From Paracoccus xiamenensis (lineage in GTDB: Bacteria > Pseudomonadota > Alphaproteobacteria > Rhodobacterales > Rhodobacteraceae): 64,000 bases of DNA. The translations under genes were made by a program, and so were the position numbers. The stretch is taken from NCBI RefSeq assembly GCF_011308835.1, contig NZ_JAAOHY010000003.1:266264-330263 (forward strand), written 5' to 3'. This document shows positions 47,008-55,360 of this stretch, piece by piece (position 1 is the first letter of the stretch; each line of letters begins with the position of its first letter). The notes under the pieces are model-generated. The model was not told the origin of the DNA. It was given only the letters and a program-made list of their open reading frames with translations, and did no database searches.

Positions 47008-47952
47008 TCAGTTGCTTTGGGCGAAGTCGGCCATGTTTTCCGGGGTGACCAGTTGGAAGGGCACATAGACCTTCTGTTCAACCGCCTCGCCCTTGGCCAG
47101 CTTCAGCGCCGCGTCCAATGCGCCGCCACCCTGCCCTGCCGCATCCTGGAACACGGTCACATCCAATTCGCCCGCAGCCATGGCCAGAAGTCCGTCCTGC
47201 GTGGCGTCGATGCCACCGATGACGACATCCTCCATGTTGACGCCGGATGCCTTCATCGCCTGAATCGCCCCGATCGCCATTTCGTCATTGTTCGAAATCA
47301 GCCCGTCAAACGGCGTGCCGGATGACAACCAGTTGGTCATCAGGTCCTGCGCTTCATCGCGCTGCCAGTTGGCGGTCTGTTCGTCAATGATGTTCAGGGT
47401 CACGGCACATTTGCCGCCTTCCATCACGTCATGAATATCAGCCGTGCGCTGCACCGCAGCCTGGTTCGACAGTTCGCCCATCATCACATAGATATTCGCC
47501 TCGGTCTTGCCGGCGGCTTTCAGCAGCTCACAGACCTGAATGGTTTCCAGCGTGCCGGATTCCTTTTCGTCCGAGGCGACAAAGGCCTGATTGTCGGGCA
47601 GCGTATCGACATTCACCGGCTCGCGGTTGACGAAGACCAGCGGAACGCCACCTGCGGCGGCGGCATCGGTCATCGCCTGCGTGGCCGAGGTATCGACCGG
47701 GTTCACGATGATCGCATCCACGCCCGAGGCGATGAAGTTGTTGATCTGGTCCAACTGGCGCGCCACGTCATTCTGGGCATCCTCGATCTGGACATCGACG
47801 CCTTCCATGGCGCTTGCCTGTTCCTGAATGCCGTTGCGCAGCACGGTCAGGAAGTTGTCGTCGAACAGCGCCATGCTGACGCCGATATTTTCGGCGCTGG
47901 CAGCCCCCGCAAGACCCGCGAGCATCGCTGTCGACAGCAGAAATTTCTTCAT
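47008..47952 (-). CDS. Sugar (inositol) ABC transporter substrate-binding protein
   Basis: Periplasmic binding protein, 314 residues, signal peptide ending near GAASAENIG. The core NDVARQLDQINNFIASGVDA, NPVDTSATQA and VIGGIDATQDGLLAM are of the ribose/inositol class (IbpA-like). GGAGGAG precedes ATG 47952. It is the first gene of the catabolic operon, with its own 220-base upstream region and a LacI-type operator candidate there. Paralogue of the protein at 44063. Confidence 0.9.
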   Translation of the reverse strand: MKKFLLSTAMLAGLAGAASAENIGVSMALFDDNFLTVLRNGIQEQASAMEGVDVQIEDAQNDVARQLDQINNFIASGVDAIIVNPVDTSATQAMTDAAAAGGVPLVFVNREPVNVDTLPDNQAFVASDEKESGTLETIQVCELLKAAGKTEANIYVMMGELSNQAAVQRTADIHDVMEGGKCAVTLNIIDEQTANWQRDEAQDLMTNWLSSGTPFDGLISNNDEMAIGAIQAMKASGVNMEDVVIGGIDATQDGLLAMAAGELDVTVFQDAAGQGGGALDAALKLAKGEAVEQKVYVPFQLVTPENMADFAQSN

Positions 47953-48147
47953 CGTCTTCTCCTCCACAGGCGGCACCGGGTCTGCCGCGATCCGTTCGGC
48001 CTGACCTGCGGACAGACCCGTTCTATCCGCCAAAGCGGTGATTGTGCCGAAACTGTTTTGTATCCGCCGGCCCCCTTAACTCCCAAGCCAGCGAACAGAA
48101 GGATTCCCGATCTGCCGGACGCAATCAACGTAAACCTGACAAGAATC

Positions 48148-48163
48148 GCATCAACGGTGATGC
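48148..48163. promoter_or_regulatory. LacI-type operator candidate upstream of the inositol operon
   Basis: GCATCAACGGTGATGC has six-base inverted arms around a CG-containing centre, the usual layout for LacI-family operators. It lies about 195 bases before the first transporter gene and 13 bases past the LacI stop. Confidence 0.5.
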
Positions 48164-48175
48164 ATTCCATTGCCG

Positions 48176-49225
48176 CTATTGATGTGATCCCATCACGAAA
48201 TCGCTTTCCGGCGTCCATATCTGCGCGGGAAAGAAGCGCTGACCGGGGGTTTCGGTCAGCCCGCGTTCGGACGCGTCGATCATCTGCTGGATCAGGTCGG
48301 CGGCGATCTGTTTGACCGGCGTGGACAGCACGACACTTAACGATCCATCCTGCAGACCCGCCTGCGATTCAGGGGTCAGTTCATTGACGATCAGCACCAC
48401 CTGGCCGGGCTTGCGCATTTCGCGGACGGCCTGAATGGCGCCCTCCATCCCGCCGCCCGCACAGTACAGACCGACCAGATCCTGGTGACGCGACAGCAGG
48501 CTGACCGTCGCCTCGTAGGTCAGTTGCCGGGTTTCAAGATTGATCTGGGTTTCCAGCATCTGAAAATCCGGTGCGGATTCGCGGAAATAGCTGCGAAAGC
48601 CGGTTTCCCGCAATTCGTGGCCGTGAAAGCGGGGGCCGCCGATGAACAGCCCGACCTTGCCGGTGCTGCGCGACAGGCGAGAGATGAACCAGCCCGCGAT
48701 CCGCCCGACCTTTATGTTATTGGTCCCGAAATAGCCTTCGCGCACGCCTTGGGCGAAATCGGACAGCAGCGAATAGACCGGAATGCCCGACGCGCGCAGG
48801 TCCTGTACGGCCTGCGTGACAGCGTGATGGTCCAGCCCTGTGGCCGCGACCGCATCGACGCGGCCCTTCATCCCGGTCAGCAGCCGGGCAAGGCCTTCCG
48901 GGTTCAGATCGTCCAGGAATTTCGCGGTGATCTGAACCCGGCGCAGGGTGCTGGCGCGGGCCTGTGCCTCGAACAGGCGCAGGGTCTCCTGATAAAAGGC
49001 GTGTTGCGGCTTTTGCAGGATAAGGCCCAGCCGGAACTCCGGTTTGTCCGCCAGCAATCGGTGGCGGATGATATTGGCACCGTGATAGCCGATGCGCTCG
49101 GCCGCTTCGTGAACGCGGCGGACAGTTTCCTCGCGCACGTTCGGGCGGCCGTTCAGCACCCGGTCCACGGTCGCGGTGCCGACGCCTGCGGCACGGGCCA
49201 GATCAGCGATGGTCGGGCGGGTCAT
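48176..49225 (-). CDS. LacI-family transcriptional regulator (inositol operon)
   Basis: The N-terminal helix-turn-helix TIADLARAAGVGTATVDRVLNGRPNV is followed by a periplasmic-binding-protein-like sensor domain, including GYFGTNNIKVGRIAGWFISR and the conserved VLSTPVKQIAADLIQQM near the end. The hinge helix differs from LacI in having LNGRP. It is upstream of, and in line with, the inositol transporter operon, with palindromic sites before that operon and before itself. The effector is probably an inositol derivative. Length 349. Confidence 0.9.
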   Translation of the reverse strand: MTRPTIADLARAAGVGTATVDRVLNGRPNVREETVRRVHEAAERIGYHGANIIRHRLLADKPEFRLGLILQKPQHAFYQETLRLFEAQARASTLRRVQITAKFLDDLNPEGLARLLTGMKGRVDAVAATGLDHHAVTQAVQDLRASGIPVYSLLSDFAQGVREGYFGTNNIKVGRIAGWFISRLSRSTGKVGLFIGGPRFHGHELRETGFRSYFRESAPDFQMLETQINLETRQLTYEATVSLLSRHQDLVGLYCAGGGMEGAIQAVREMRKPGQVVLIVNELTPESQAGLQDGSLSVVLSTPVKQIAADLIQQMIDASERGLTETPGQRFFPAQIWTPESDFVMGSHQ

Positions 49226-49234
49226 GGTGGTTTC

Positions 49235-49258
49235 GCATCATAAGGTGATACGAGTATC
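49235..49258. promoter_or_regulatory. Palindromic sites before the first LacI gene
   Basis: GCATCATAAGGTGATAC (49235-49251) repeats the half-sites of the operator at 48148, with one extra central base. Overlapping it, GATACGAGTATC (49247-49258) is an imperfect palindrome. Either could allow autoregulation. Confidence 0.4.
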
Positions 49259-49291
49259 GGTGACATTCAGCGCCCCGGCAAGCGGCACGGA

Positions 49292-50305
49292 TCAGCAGTT
49301 TTCGCGCATGTAGATTGTCACCGGCGTGATCGCGGGGCCGGGCTCGCCGTCGGTGCGGCAGTGGGTGGCAGCAATGGCGCGCAAGGCCGCCTCGACCTCC
49401 AGCGCGGGGTTCTGGTCGATCACCGCGTCGATGGCACCGCTTTGCAGAAGCGCGCGGCGGTCGGGCGTCAGTTCATGGGTGATGAAGGTGACATCGTCCT
49501 GGCGGCCGAGACGCCTCAGCGCGTCAACCACCTGCGGCGCACCTGCGGACTGGTTATAGATCCCCCGGATCGCGGGATTGCGACGCAAAGCGCGATAGGC
49601 CAGATCGCCCGCCATATCGCCCTGTTCACGGCTTTCGTGGACCTCGGCGATACGGCAGGCCGGGAAGCGTTCGGCCAGCACGGCCTGGAAACCAGCATGG
49701 CGTTCCTGCTGGCCGATCATGGCCAGCAGCCCGGCGATGACGATGACCTCGCCCCCGTCGCGGCCCAGCAGACGGCCCATCAGCTCGCCCGCCAGTCGCC
49801 CGGAACGGCGGTTATCGGGGCCGATATAGGTGGCACCGTGACAGCGGATATCGGTGGCGAGCGTGATGACAGGCTTGCCCTGCCCGGCCATTTCTTCCAG
49901 CACCGGCGCCAGAGCATCGTCGTGTGGCAGGCAGATAATGACCGCGTCATGTTCGGCACCGGCTGCCCGAACCCGGCGGGCGGTTTCGGCGGCACGCGCG
50001 GCATGGGCGTGAAAAATGCGGGTCTGGATGTTGAACGGGTTCGGGCCACGGTTCTGTGCCTGAAACGCCGCCGCCAGCGCGGCATGAAACGGGTTCGCGG
50101 GCGGCTGCATAAACGCCGCGACCCGCAGCGTGCGCGCGTCGCGGGGATCCAGCGCGCGGTCCAGCCGCAAGCGGCGGGCGGCGGCGAATACGCGGCGTTC
50201 TTTCTCCGCATCGACACCGCCGCGATTGTTCAGCACACGGTCCACGGTCGAGGCGGAAACCCCCGCCTCGCGCGCGACGTCCTGCGCTGTCGGTTTATGA
50301 CCCAT
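49292..50305 (-). CDS. LacI-family transcriptional regulator (second cluster)
   Basis: A 337-residue regulator with helix-turn-helix TAQDVAREAGVSASTVDRVLNNRGGVD and a sensor domain (AATFQAQN-like ALAAAFQAQNRGPNPFN, YIGPDNRRSGRLAGELMGR, GIYNQSAGAPQVVDAL). It is divergent from the second inositol-like cluster, with a strong palindrome between them, so it probably represses both. It is paralogous to the regulator 66 bases downstream but its helix-turn-helix differs, so the two should bind different sites. Confidence 0.9.
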   Translation of the reverse strand: MGHKPTAQDVAREAGVSASTVDRVLNNRGGVDAEKERRVFAAARRLRLDRALDPRDARTLRVAAFMQPPANPFHAALAAAFQAQNRGPNPFNIQTRIFHAHAARAAETARRVRAAGAEHDAVIICLPHDDALAPVLEEMAGQGKPVITLATDIRCHGATYIGPDNRRSGRLAGELMGRLLGRDGGEVIVIAGLLAMIGQQERHAGFQAVLAERFPACRIAEVHESREQGDMAGDLAYRALRRNPAIRGIYNQSAGAPQVVDALRRLGRQDDVTFITHELTPDRRALLQSGAIDAVIDQNPALEVEAALRAIAATHCRTDGEPGPAITPVTIYMRENC

Positions 50306-50315
50306 GACTGCCCAT

Positions 50316-50333
50316 TTGAAGAAATCTCTTCAA
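50316..50333. promoter_or_regulatory. 18-bp palindrome between LacI-2 and the iolG-like gene
   Basis: TTGAAGAAATCTCTTCAA matches its own reverse complement at 16 of 18 positions and is flanked by CCATT and AATGG, extending the symmetry. It lies 10 bases before the LacI start and 74 bases before the divergent iolG-like gene. Confidence 0.6.
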
Positions 50334-50407
50334 GAATGGCGTTTGGCAGGCTGCGCGGCAATCCTAATCTTCACGGCATGGGCTGCGGCCCGAGGGGAGG
50401 GAGTGCG

Positions 50408-51424
50408 ATGGTAAAGCTTGCCTGTTTCGGCGCGGGCCGGATTGGCCATGTTCATGCAAGGAATGCGGCAGCAATGCCGGGGGTGCGGCTGGCCTGGCTG
50501 TCCGACCCGGTGGCCGGTCCGGCGCGCGACGCACTGGCGGACGCGACGGGTGCCGCGCTTGCCGAGCCGGACCAGATCTTCGCCGATGACAGTATCGAGG
50601 GCATCATCATCGCCAGTTCGACGGACAGCCATGCCGACCTGCTGACCCGCGCAGCAGATGCTGGCAAGGCGGTCTTCTGCGAAAAGCCGATCAGTCTGGA
50701 TTTCGCGCTGACCGATGCCGTCGCCCGCAAGGTCGAGGCGGTTGGCATTCCCTGCATGCTGGGCTTTCAGCGCCGCTATGACACATCTTTCCGGCAGCTG
50801 AAGGACCGCATCGCCTCGGGTCAGGCGGGCAAACTGGAACAGGTGGTGATGTTTTCGCGCGATCCGTCGCCGCCGCCGCGCGCATATGTGGAAACCTCGG
50901 GCGGCATGTTCCGCGACAGCTCGATCCACGATGTCGACATGGCGCGGCATCTGCTGGATGAACAGATCACCAGCGTTTACGCCGTGGGGTCCTGCCTGAT
51001 CTCGGAAGAGATCGGCGCGGCGGGGGATGTGGACACGCTGATGATCACGCTGACCACCGCCTCGGGGCGCATGGCGCAGATTGTGGCCTGCCGTCGCGGA
51101 CCGATGGGCTATGACCAGCGGCTGGAAGCGCTTTGCAGCCGCGAGGTGCTGAGCGTCGGCAATCAGCCGCAATCGACGCTGACGGTCACAGATGCGCATG
51201 GCAGCCGCAGCGCCCCGCCAGAGAATTATTTCATCGAACGCTTCACCCAAGCTTACCGCGACGAGATGGCGGCCTTCGTCGCCCTGATCCGCGATGGAAC
51301 GCCCCCGCTCGCCGGTATCCGCGACGGGCTGGAGGCGCAGCGGCTGGTCGAGGCGGCGGTGCAATCGGCACGGACAGGGAAGGTCGTGGATTTCGGACCG
51401 GATTGGACACCGGAAAGGGTTTAA
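50408..51424 (+). CDS. Inositol 2-dehydrogenase-like Gfo/Idh/MocA oxidoreductase
   Basis: A second IolG-like enzyme, 338 residues. Rossmann CFGAGRIGHVHA, FCEKPISLDF with the catalytic lysine, GFQRRYDTSF and FRDSSIHDVDMARHLL match the IolG group. ATG 50408 follows GGGAGGGAG; a much longer open frame upstream is antisense to the LacI gene and is chance. It heads the plus-strand cluster and is three bases from the iolE-like gene. The substrate may be another inositol isomer (scyllo, chiro) rather than myo-inositol; that is inference. Confidence 0.9.
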   Translation: MVKLACFGAGRIGHVHARNAAAMPGVRLAWLSDPVAGPARDALADATGAALAEPDQIFADDSIEGIIIASSTDSHADLLTRAADAGKAVFCEKPISLDFALTDAVARKVEAVGIPCMLGFQRRYDTSFRQLKDRIASGQAGKLEQVVMFSRDPSPPPRAYVETSGGMFRDSSIHDVDMARHLLDEQITSVYAVGSCLISEEIGAAGDVDTLMITLTTASGRMAQIVACRRGPMGYDQRLEALCSREVLSVGNQPQSTLTVTDAHGSRSAPPENYFIERFTQAYRDEMAAFVALIRDGTPPLAGIRDGLEAQRLVEAAVQSARTGKVVDFGPDWTPERV

Positions 51425-51427
51425 GCG

Positions 51428-52328
51428 ATGGATTTTCTTCCCGAAGGCGTCCGGCTGGCGGTCAGCCCGCTGTCATGGACGAATGACGTGCTGGCTGATC
51501 TGGGCGGCGACACCCCGGTCGAAACGTGTCTGAACGAGGCCGCGAGCGCGGGCTATCAGGGCGTTGAACTGGGCCGGTTGTTCCCACGTGATGCGGCAGC
51601 GCTGCGCCCGATGCTGGATGCGCGGGGGTTGTCGCTGGCCTCGGGCTGGTATTCGGGCGAGTTGGCGGTGCGGGATGCCGTCACCGAACGCGAAGCAGCG
51701 CGCGACCATGCGAGCCTGCTGGCCGCGATGGGTTGCAAGGTGATGGTCTATGGCGAGGTCGCGATGATGGCGGGCGATGCGCCGCTGGATGCGCCCATGT
51801 CGCAACGGCTGCGGATGGGCGACAGCGCCGGCTATGCGGCGCGGCTGACAGATTTCGCGGGTTGGCTGATGGGTGAATACGGCCTGACGCTGGCCTATCA
51901 CCACCACCTGATGATGGTGGCCGAGGAGTTTGACGAAATCGCCGCGATCTTCGATGCCGCCGGTCGTGAACTGGGCTTGTTGCTGGATACCGGCCACGCG
52001 GCTGCGGCGGGTTTCGACTATGCAAGGCTGATCGACCGCTTCGGCGACCGGATCGTGCATATCCACCTGAAGGACATGCGCGCCGATGTCATGGCGCAGG
52101 TGCGCGCCGATGATGCCAGCTTCAATGCGGGCGTGCGCGCGGGGATGTTTACGGTGCCGGGCGATGGCGCGGTCGATTTCGCGCCGATTGCGCGCTTTGT
52201 CCGGGGCAGCGGCTATCAAGGCTGGCTGGTCATCGAGGCTGAACAGGACCCCGCGCTTACCCGCCGTGACCCGCGCCATGACCCATATCGAGGCCCTATT
52301 TCGCGACCTGAACAAGGTGACGCCATGA
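51428..52328 (+). pseudogene. iolE-like inosose dehydratase/isomerase gene with a frameshift near its 3' end
   Basis: The first 275 codons encode a TIM-barrel protein like IolE ([45 protein letters not shown]). Just after EQDPA the frame changes: the original frame reads through into the next gene without a stop, while the frame one base over gives a plausible tail and ends in TGA 52326-52328, overlapping the next ATG (ATGA) like most gene pairs here. One extra base around 52251-52262 explains this. It may be a mutation or a sequence error; only the last 25 or so residues are affected. Confidence 0.75.
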
Positions 52329-53488
52329 CCAAACGTTTGAACATCGGCCTGATCGGGTCGGGCTTCATGGGGCAGGCCCATGCCGACGCTTTCCGACGCG
52401 CGGGGATGCTGTATCGCGACCTGCCCGCCGTCCCGCATCTGTACATGATCGCCGATGCGACGCCGGAGCTTGCAGCTGATGCCGCCAGCCGCTTCGGTTT
52501 CGAGAAATCGACCGGCGACTGGCGAGAGCTGGTCAAAGATCCCGGCGTCGATGTCGTCGACATCACCTCGCCCAATGCCATGCATCACGAAATGGCGCTG
52601 GCGGCGATTGCGGCGGGCAAGCATGTCTATTGCGAAAAGCCGCTTTCGGTGACAGTGGCCGAGGCCGAGGAGATGACGGCAGCCGCCCGCGCCAAGGGCG
52701 TGAAAACCATGGTCGCCTTCAACAACGTCAAGACGCCAGCCGCGATGCTGGCGCGTCAGATCATCGACGCGGGCGAGATCGGGACTCCGATCCGCTTTCG
52801 CGGGTAGTTCGATCAGGGTTTTTTCAACGATCCCGAGCTGCCATTTTCCTGGCGCTGCACCCGTAAGGAAGCCGGATCGGGCGCGCTTGGCGATCTGGGC
52901 AGCCATGTGATTTCCGTCGCGCAGTACCTGATGGGCGATGTGACCAGCACCATCGCCCAGACCCAGACATGGTTCCCGACCCGCCCCGTGCCGCAGGGGG
53001 CCGCGAGCTATAGCGCCAAGGCCGCCGCTGATGCCCCCCGGCGCGAGGTCGAGAATGAGGATCAGGTGCAGGCCATGATCCGCTTTGCCAGTGGCGCAGG
53101 CGGGACCATCGAGGCCTCACGCGTGTCGGCAGGGAAGGTTTTCGGCATCTACTGGGAGGTCTCGGGCACCGAGGGCACGATCATCATGGATGGCGAACGC
53201 TTCAACGAATTGAAGGTCTCGCGCTTTGGCGATGCCAAGCGCGACCGGGGTTTCAAGACGCTGCTTGCGGGGTCTCAGGTGCCGCAATTCGCAGCCTTCT
53301 TCCCGTTCGATTTCGCGGGCGGCGGGCTTGGCTATTTCGACGTGAAGGTGATCGAGGTGCGCGACCTGATCGCGGGCATCTGCGAAGATGACGGCTGCGA
53401 CCCGGATTTCGAGTTCGGCTTGAAGAACATGCGGATCATCGACGCGATGGAACGCTCGCTGCAATCGCAAACATGGGAGGAGGTCTGA
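52325..53488 (+). pseudogene. Gfo/Idh/MocA oxidoreductase gene interrupted by an in-frame amber codon
   Basis: MTKRLNIGLIGSGFMGQAHA opens a normal family member (VYCEKPLSVTVAEA lysine box). At codon 161, TAG (52805-52807) follows IRFRG; after it the same frame continues FDQGFFNDPELPFSWRC, GALGDLGSHVISVAQYLMG and runs to 53488. The paralogue at 40122 has [19 protein letters not shown] at this place, so one sense codon has become amber (TGG to TAG is a single change). Without it the protein would be 387 residues, normal length. Whether the cell reads through is unknown; no second damage is seen in this gene. Confidence 0.85.
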
Positions 53489-54522
53489 TGTTTCCCACCG
53501 CTTTGCCGCCATCGCGCGTACCCGACCCGATGGACGCCCCGCCACTGCGGTGGGGCATCCTCGGCTCGGGCTGGATCGCGGAACAGTTCATCCGCTCGGT
53601 CCGCGCCCATACGCGGCAGGATATCGCGGCGGTGGGGTCGCGAAGTCAGGACAAGGCCGATGCCTTCGCCCGCGAATGGGGGATCGGAACGGCCCATGGC
53701 AGTTACGAGGCACTGGTCGCCGATGACAGCCTTGACGTGATATATGTCGCGACGCCACATAACATGCACCACCCCCATGTGATGATGGCGCTGGAAGCGG
53801 GCCGGAATGTGCTGGTCGAAAAGCCCATGGCGCTGGATCACGCGCAGGCGGCCGAAATGGTGGCGCTTGCCCGCGCCAAGGGGCTGTTCCTGTGCGAGGC
53901 GTTGTGGACCTATTTCCTGCCGAAATTCGACGTGCTGCAGCAGGTGTTCGACAGCGGGGCGCTGGGGGAAATCAAGTCAGTTCACACGGAATACGGCGAA
54001 TACTTCACTCGCGATCACCGGATCTTTGATGCCCGACTGGCGGGCGGGCCGCTGCTGGATCTGGGGACCTATCCGCTTTCGCTGATCTCGAAACTTCTGG
54101 GGCCTGCCAAGCAGCTGGTCGGGCTGAAGCAGGATGATCCCAGCGGCGTGCATGGGCAGTTGTCGGTCATCATGGCCAATGCGGCGGGCAATCAGGGGGT
54201 GATGTCGACGACGCTTTACGGGCTGACGCCGACGAATGCCGCCATTGTCGGGACCGGCGGCACCGTGCGTTTCGGGTCCGAGTTCAACCTGCCCGGACCG
54301 TTCGAGGTGATCTCGGCCGATACGACCACCCGGCTGCGCCATGACGAACCCGTCGGGCGACATTTCGAGGGGCTATTTTACGAGGCCGCTGCGGTTGCGC
54401 GTTGCATCGCCGAGGGCAAGGCAGAAGCGCCGCAGCGGCCCTTGGATGCGACTTTGCAGATGATGCGGTTGATTGATGAAATCCGCGAAGTTCTGGGAAT
54501 TTCCTGGGCCGCAGCTGGTTGA
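53488..54522 (+). CDS. Gfo/Idh/MocA-family oxidoreductase (trans-1,2-dihydrodiol/glucose-fructose type)
   Basis: A 344-residue dehydrogenase with LRWGILGSGWIAEQFI, YVATPHNMHHPHVM, VLVEKPMALDHAQA and LWTYFLPKFDVLQQV, the last typical of the dihydrodiol-dehydrogenase-like branch. GAGGAGG precedes ATG 53488, which overlaps the previous stop (TGATG). It ends the plus-strand cluster and meets the phosphatase gene tail to tail two bases apart. The exact substrate is unknown. Confidence 0.88.
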   Translation: MFPTALPPSRVPDPMDAPPLRWGILGSGWIAEQFIRSVRAHTRQDIAAVGSRSQDKADAFAREWGIGTAHGSYEALVADDSLDVIYVATPHNMHHPHVMMALEAGRNVLVEKPMALDHAQAAEMVALARAKGLFLCEALWTYFLPKFDVLQQVFDSGALGEIKSVHTEYGEYFTRDHRIFDARLAGGPLLDLGTYPLSLISKLLGPAKQLVGLKQDDPSGVHGQLSVIMANAAGNQGVMSTTLYGLTPTNAAIVGTGGTVRFGSEFNLPGPFEVISADTTTRLRHDEPVGRHFEGLFYEAAAVARCIAEGKAEAPQRPLDATLQMMRLIDEIREVLGISWAAAG

Positions 54523-54524
54523 GA

Positions 54525-55355
54525 TCAGGGCGTCGCCGCCCGGTCCCACTCGGCCCCGTCAAACTGCGTCAGCGCGGTCAGGCGGTCAAAGTCCTGCGAC
54601 ACACAGGCGAGAACGCCGAACTGCTTGCCCTGCAACGCCTGCGGCCCCAATGGCGCGACACGGCCGCCACCGGCCTCGATCAGCGCATAGGCCGCGCAGC
54701 AATCCCACAGCGCCATGCGCGGTTCGGCATAGCCCACCAACCGCCCGGCGGCGACAAAGGCCAGCATCAGCGCGCCGGAGCCATAGCGGACATGCGCGAT
54801 CCCCTGATCGGCCAGATCCGCATAAAGCCGCCCCAGCCGCTGCGGTTCGGCAAGGTCATTGACGCCGATACCAAGCAGCCCGGTCGACAGATCGAACCGC
54901 CGGGTGACATGGACGGGCTTGCCGTTCAGCGTCACCCCGACGCCCCGCCCGCCCAGATACATCTCACCCAGCACCGGCGCGAAGATCGCGCCCAGCAAGG
55001 GCCCCTTCCCGTCCATCAGCCCGATGGAGACGCACCAACCCGGCATCCCGTTCAGGAACGGCGCGGTGCCGTCGATGGGATCGATCACCCATGTCAGCCC
55101 GGTCGTGCCTTCGCTGTGCCCATATTCCTCGCCCAGAAAGGCATCACCGGGAAATTTCGCCTGAAGGCGGGCGCGGATCAGCTGTTCGACCTCTCGATCG
55201 GCGATTGTGACCATATCGGTCAGGCCGCGCTTGGTTTCGATTTCCAGCGCATCGAGGCGCGCGAAATATTCCAGCGCCAGATCGCCAGCCGCACGGGCAA
55301 CCTGTTCCATGACCGCAAGACGCGCGGCGAGTGAGTCTTCGGGAAGGTTCATCAT
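54525..55355 (-). CDS. Inositol-monophosphatase-family phosphatase
   Basis: Mg-dependent phosphatase of 276 residues. The metal-site motifs are GEEYG (Glu), WVIDPIDGTAPFLNGMPGW (Asp pair) and LWDCCAAYALIEAGG near the C-terminus (Asp). It is the last gene after an Afu/Fbp-type ABC transporter, five bases downstream of the ATPase gene, so it may dephosphorylate what the transporter brings in. Histidinol-phosphatase or fructose-bisphosphatase activity is also known in this superfamily. Start ATG 55355 or 55352. Confidence 0.88.
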   Translation of the reverse strand: MMNLPEDSLAARLAVMEQVARAAGDLALEYFARLDALEIETKRGLTDMVTIADREVEQLIRARLQAKFPGDAFLGEEYGHSEGTTGLTWVIDPIDGTAPFLNGMPGWCVSIGLMDGKGPLLGAIFAPVLGEMYLGGRGVGVTLNGKPVHVTRRFDLSTGLLGIGVNDLAEPQRLGRLYADLADQGIAHVRYGSGALMLAFVAAGRLVGYAEPRMALWDCCAAYALIEAGGGRVAPLGPQALQGKQFGVLACVSQDFDRLTALTQFDGAEWDRAATP

Positions 55356-55360
55356 GGTCC

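Noticed and set aside
51428..52807. A natural iolE-oxidoreductase fusion protein
   Set aside because: The joint falls at a point where one extra base explains the lost stop, the second half has its own start with ATGA context, and it then stops at an amber inside a domain.
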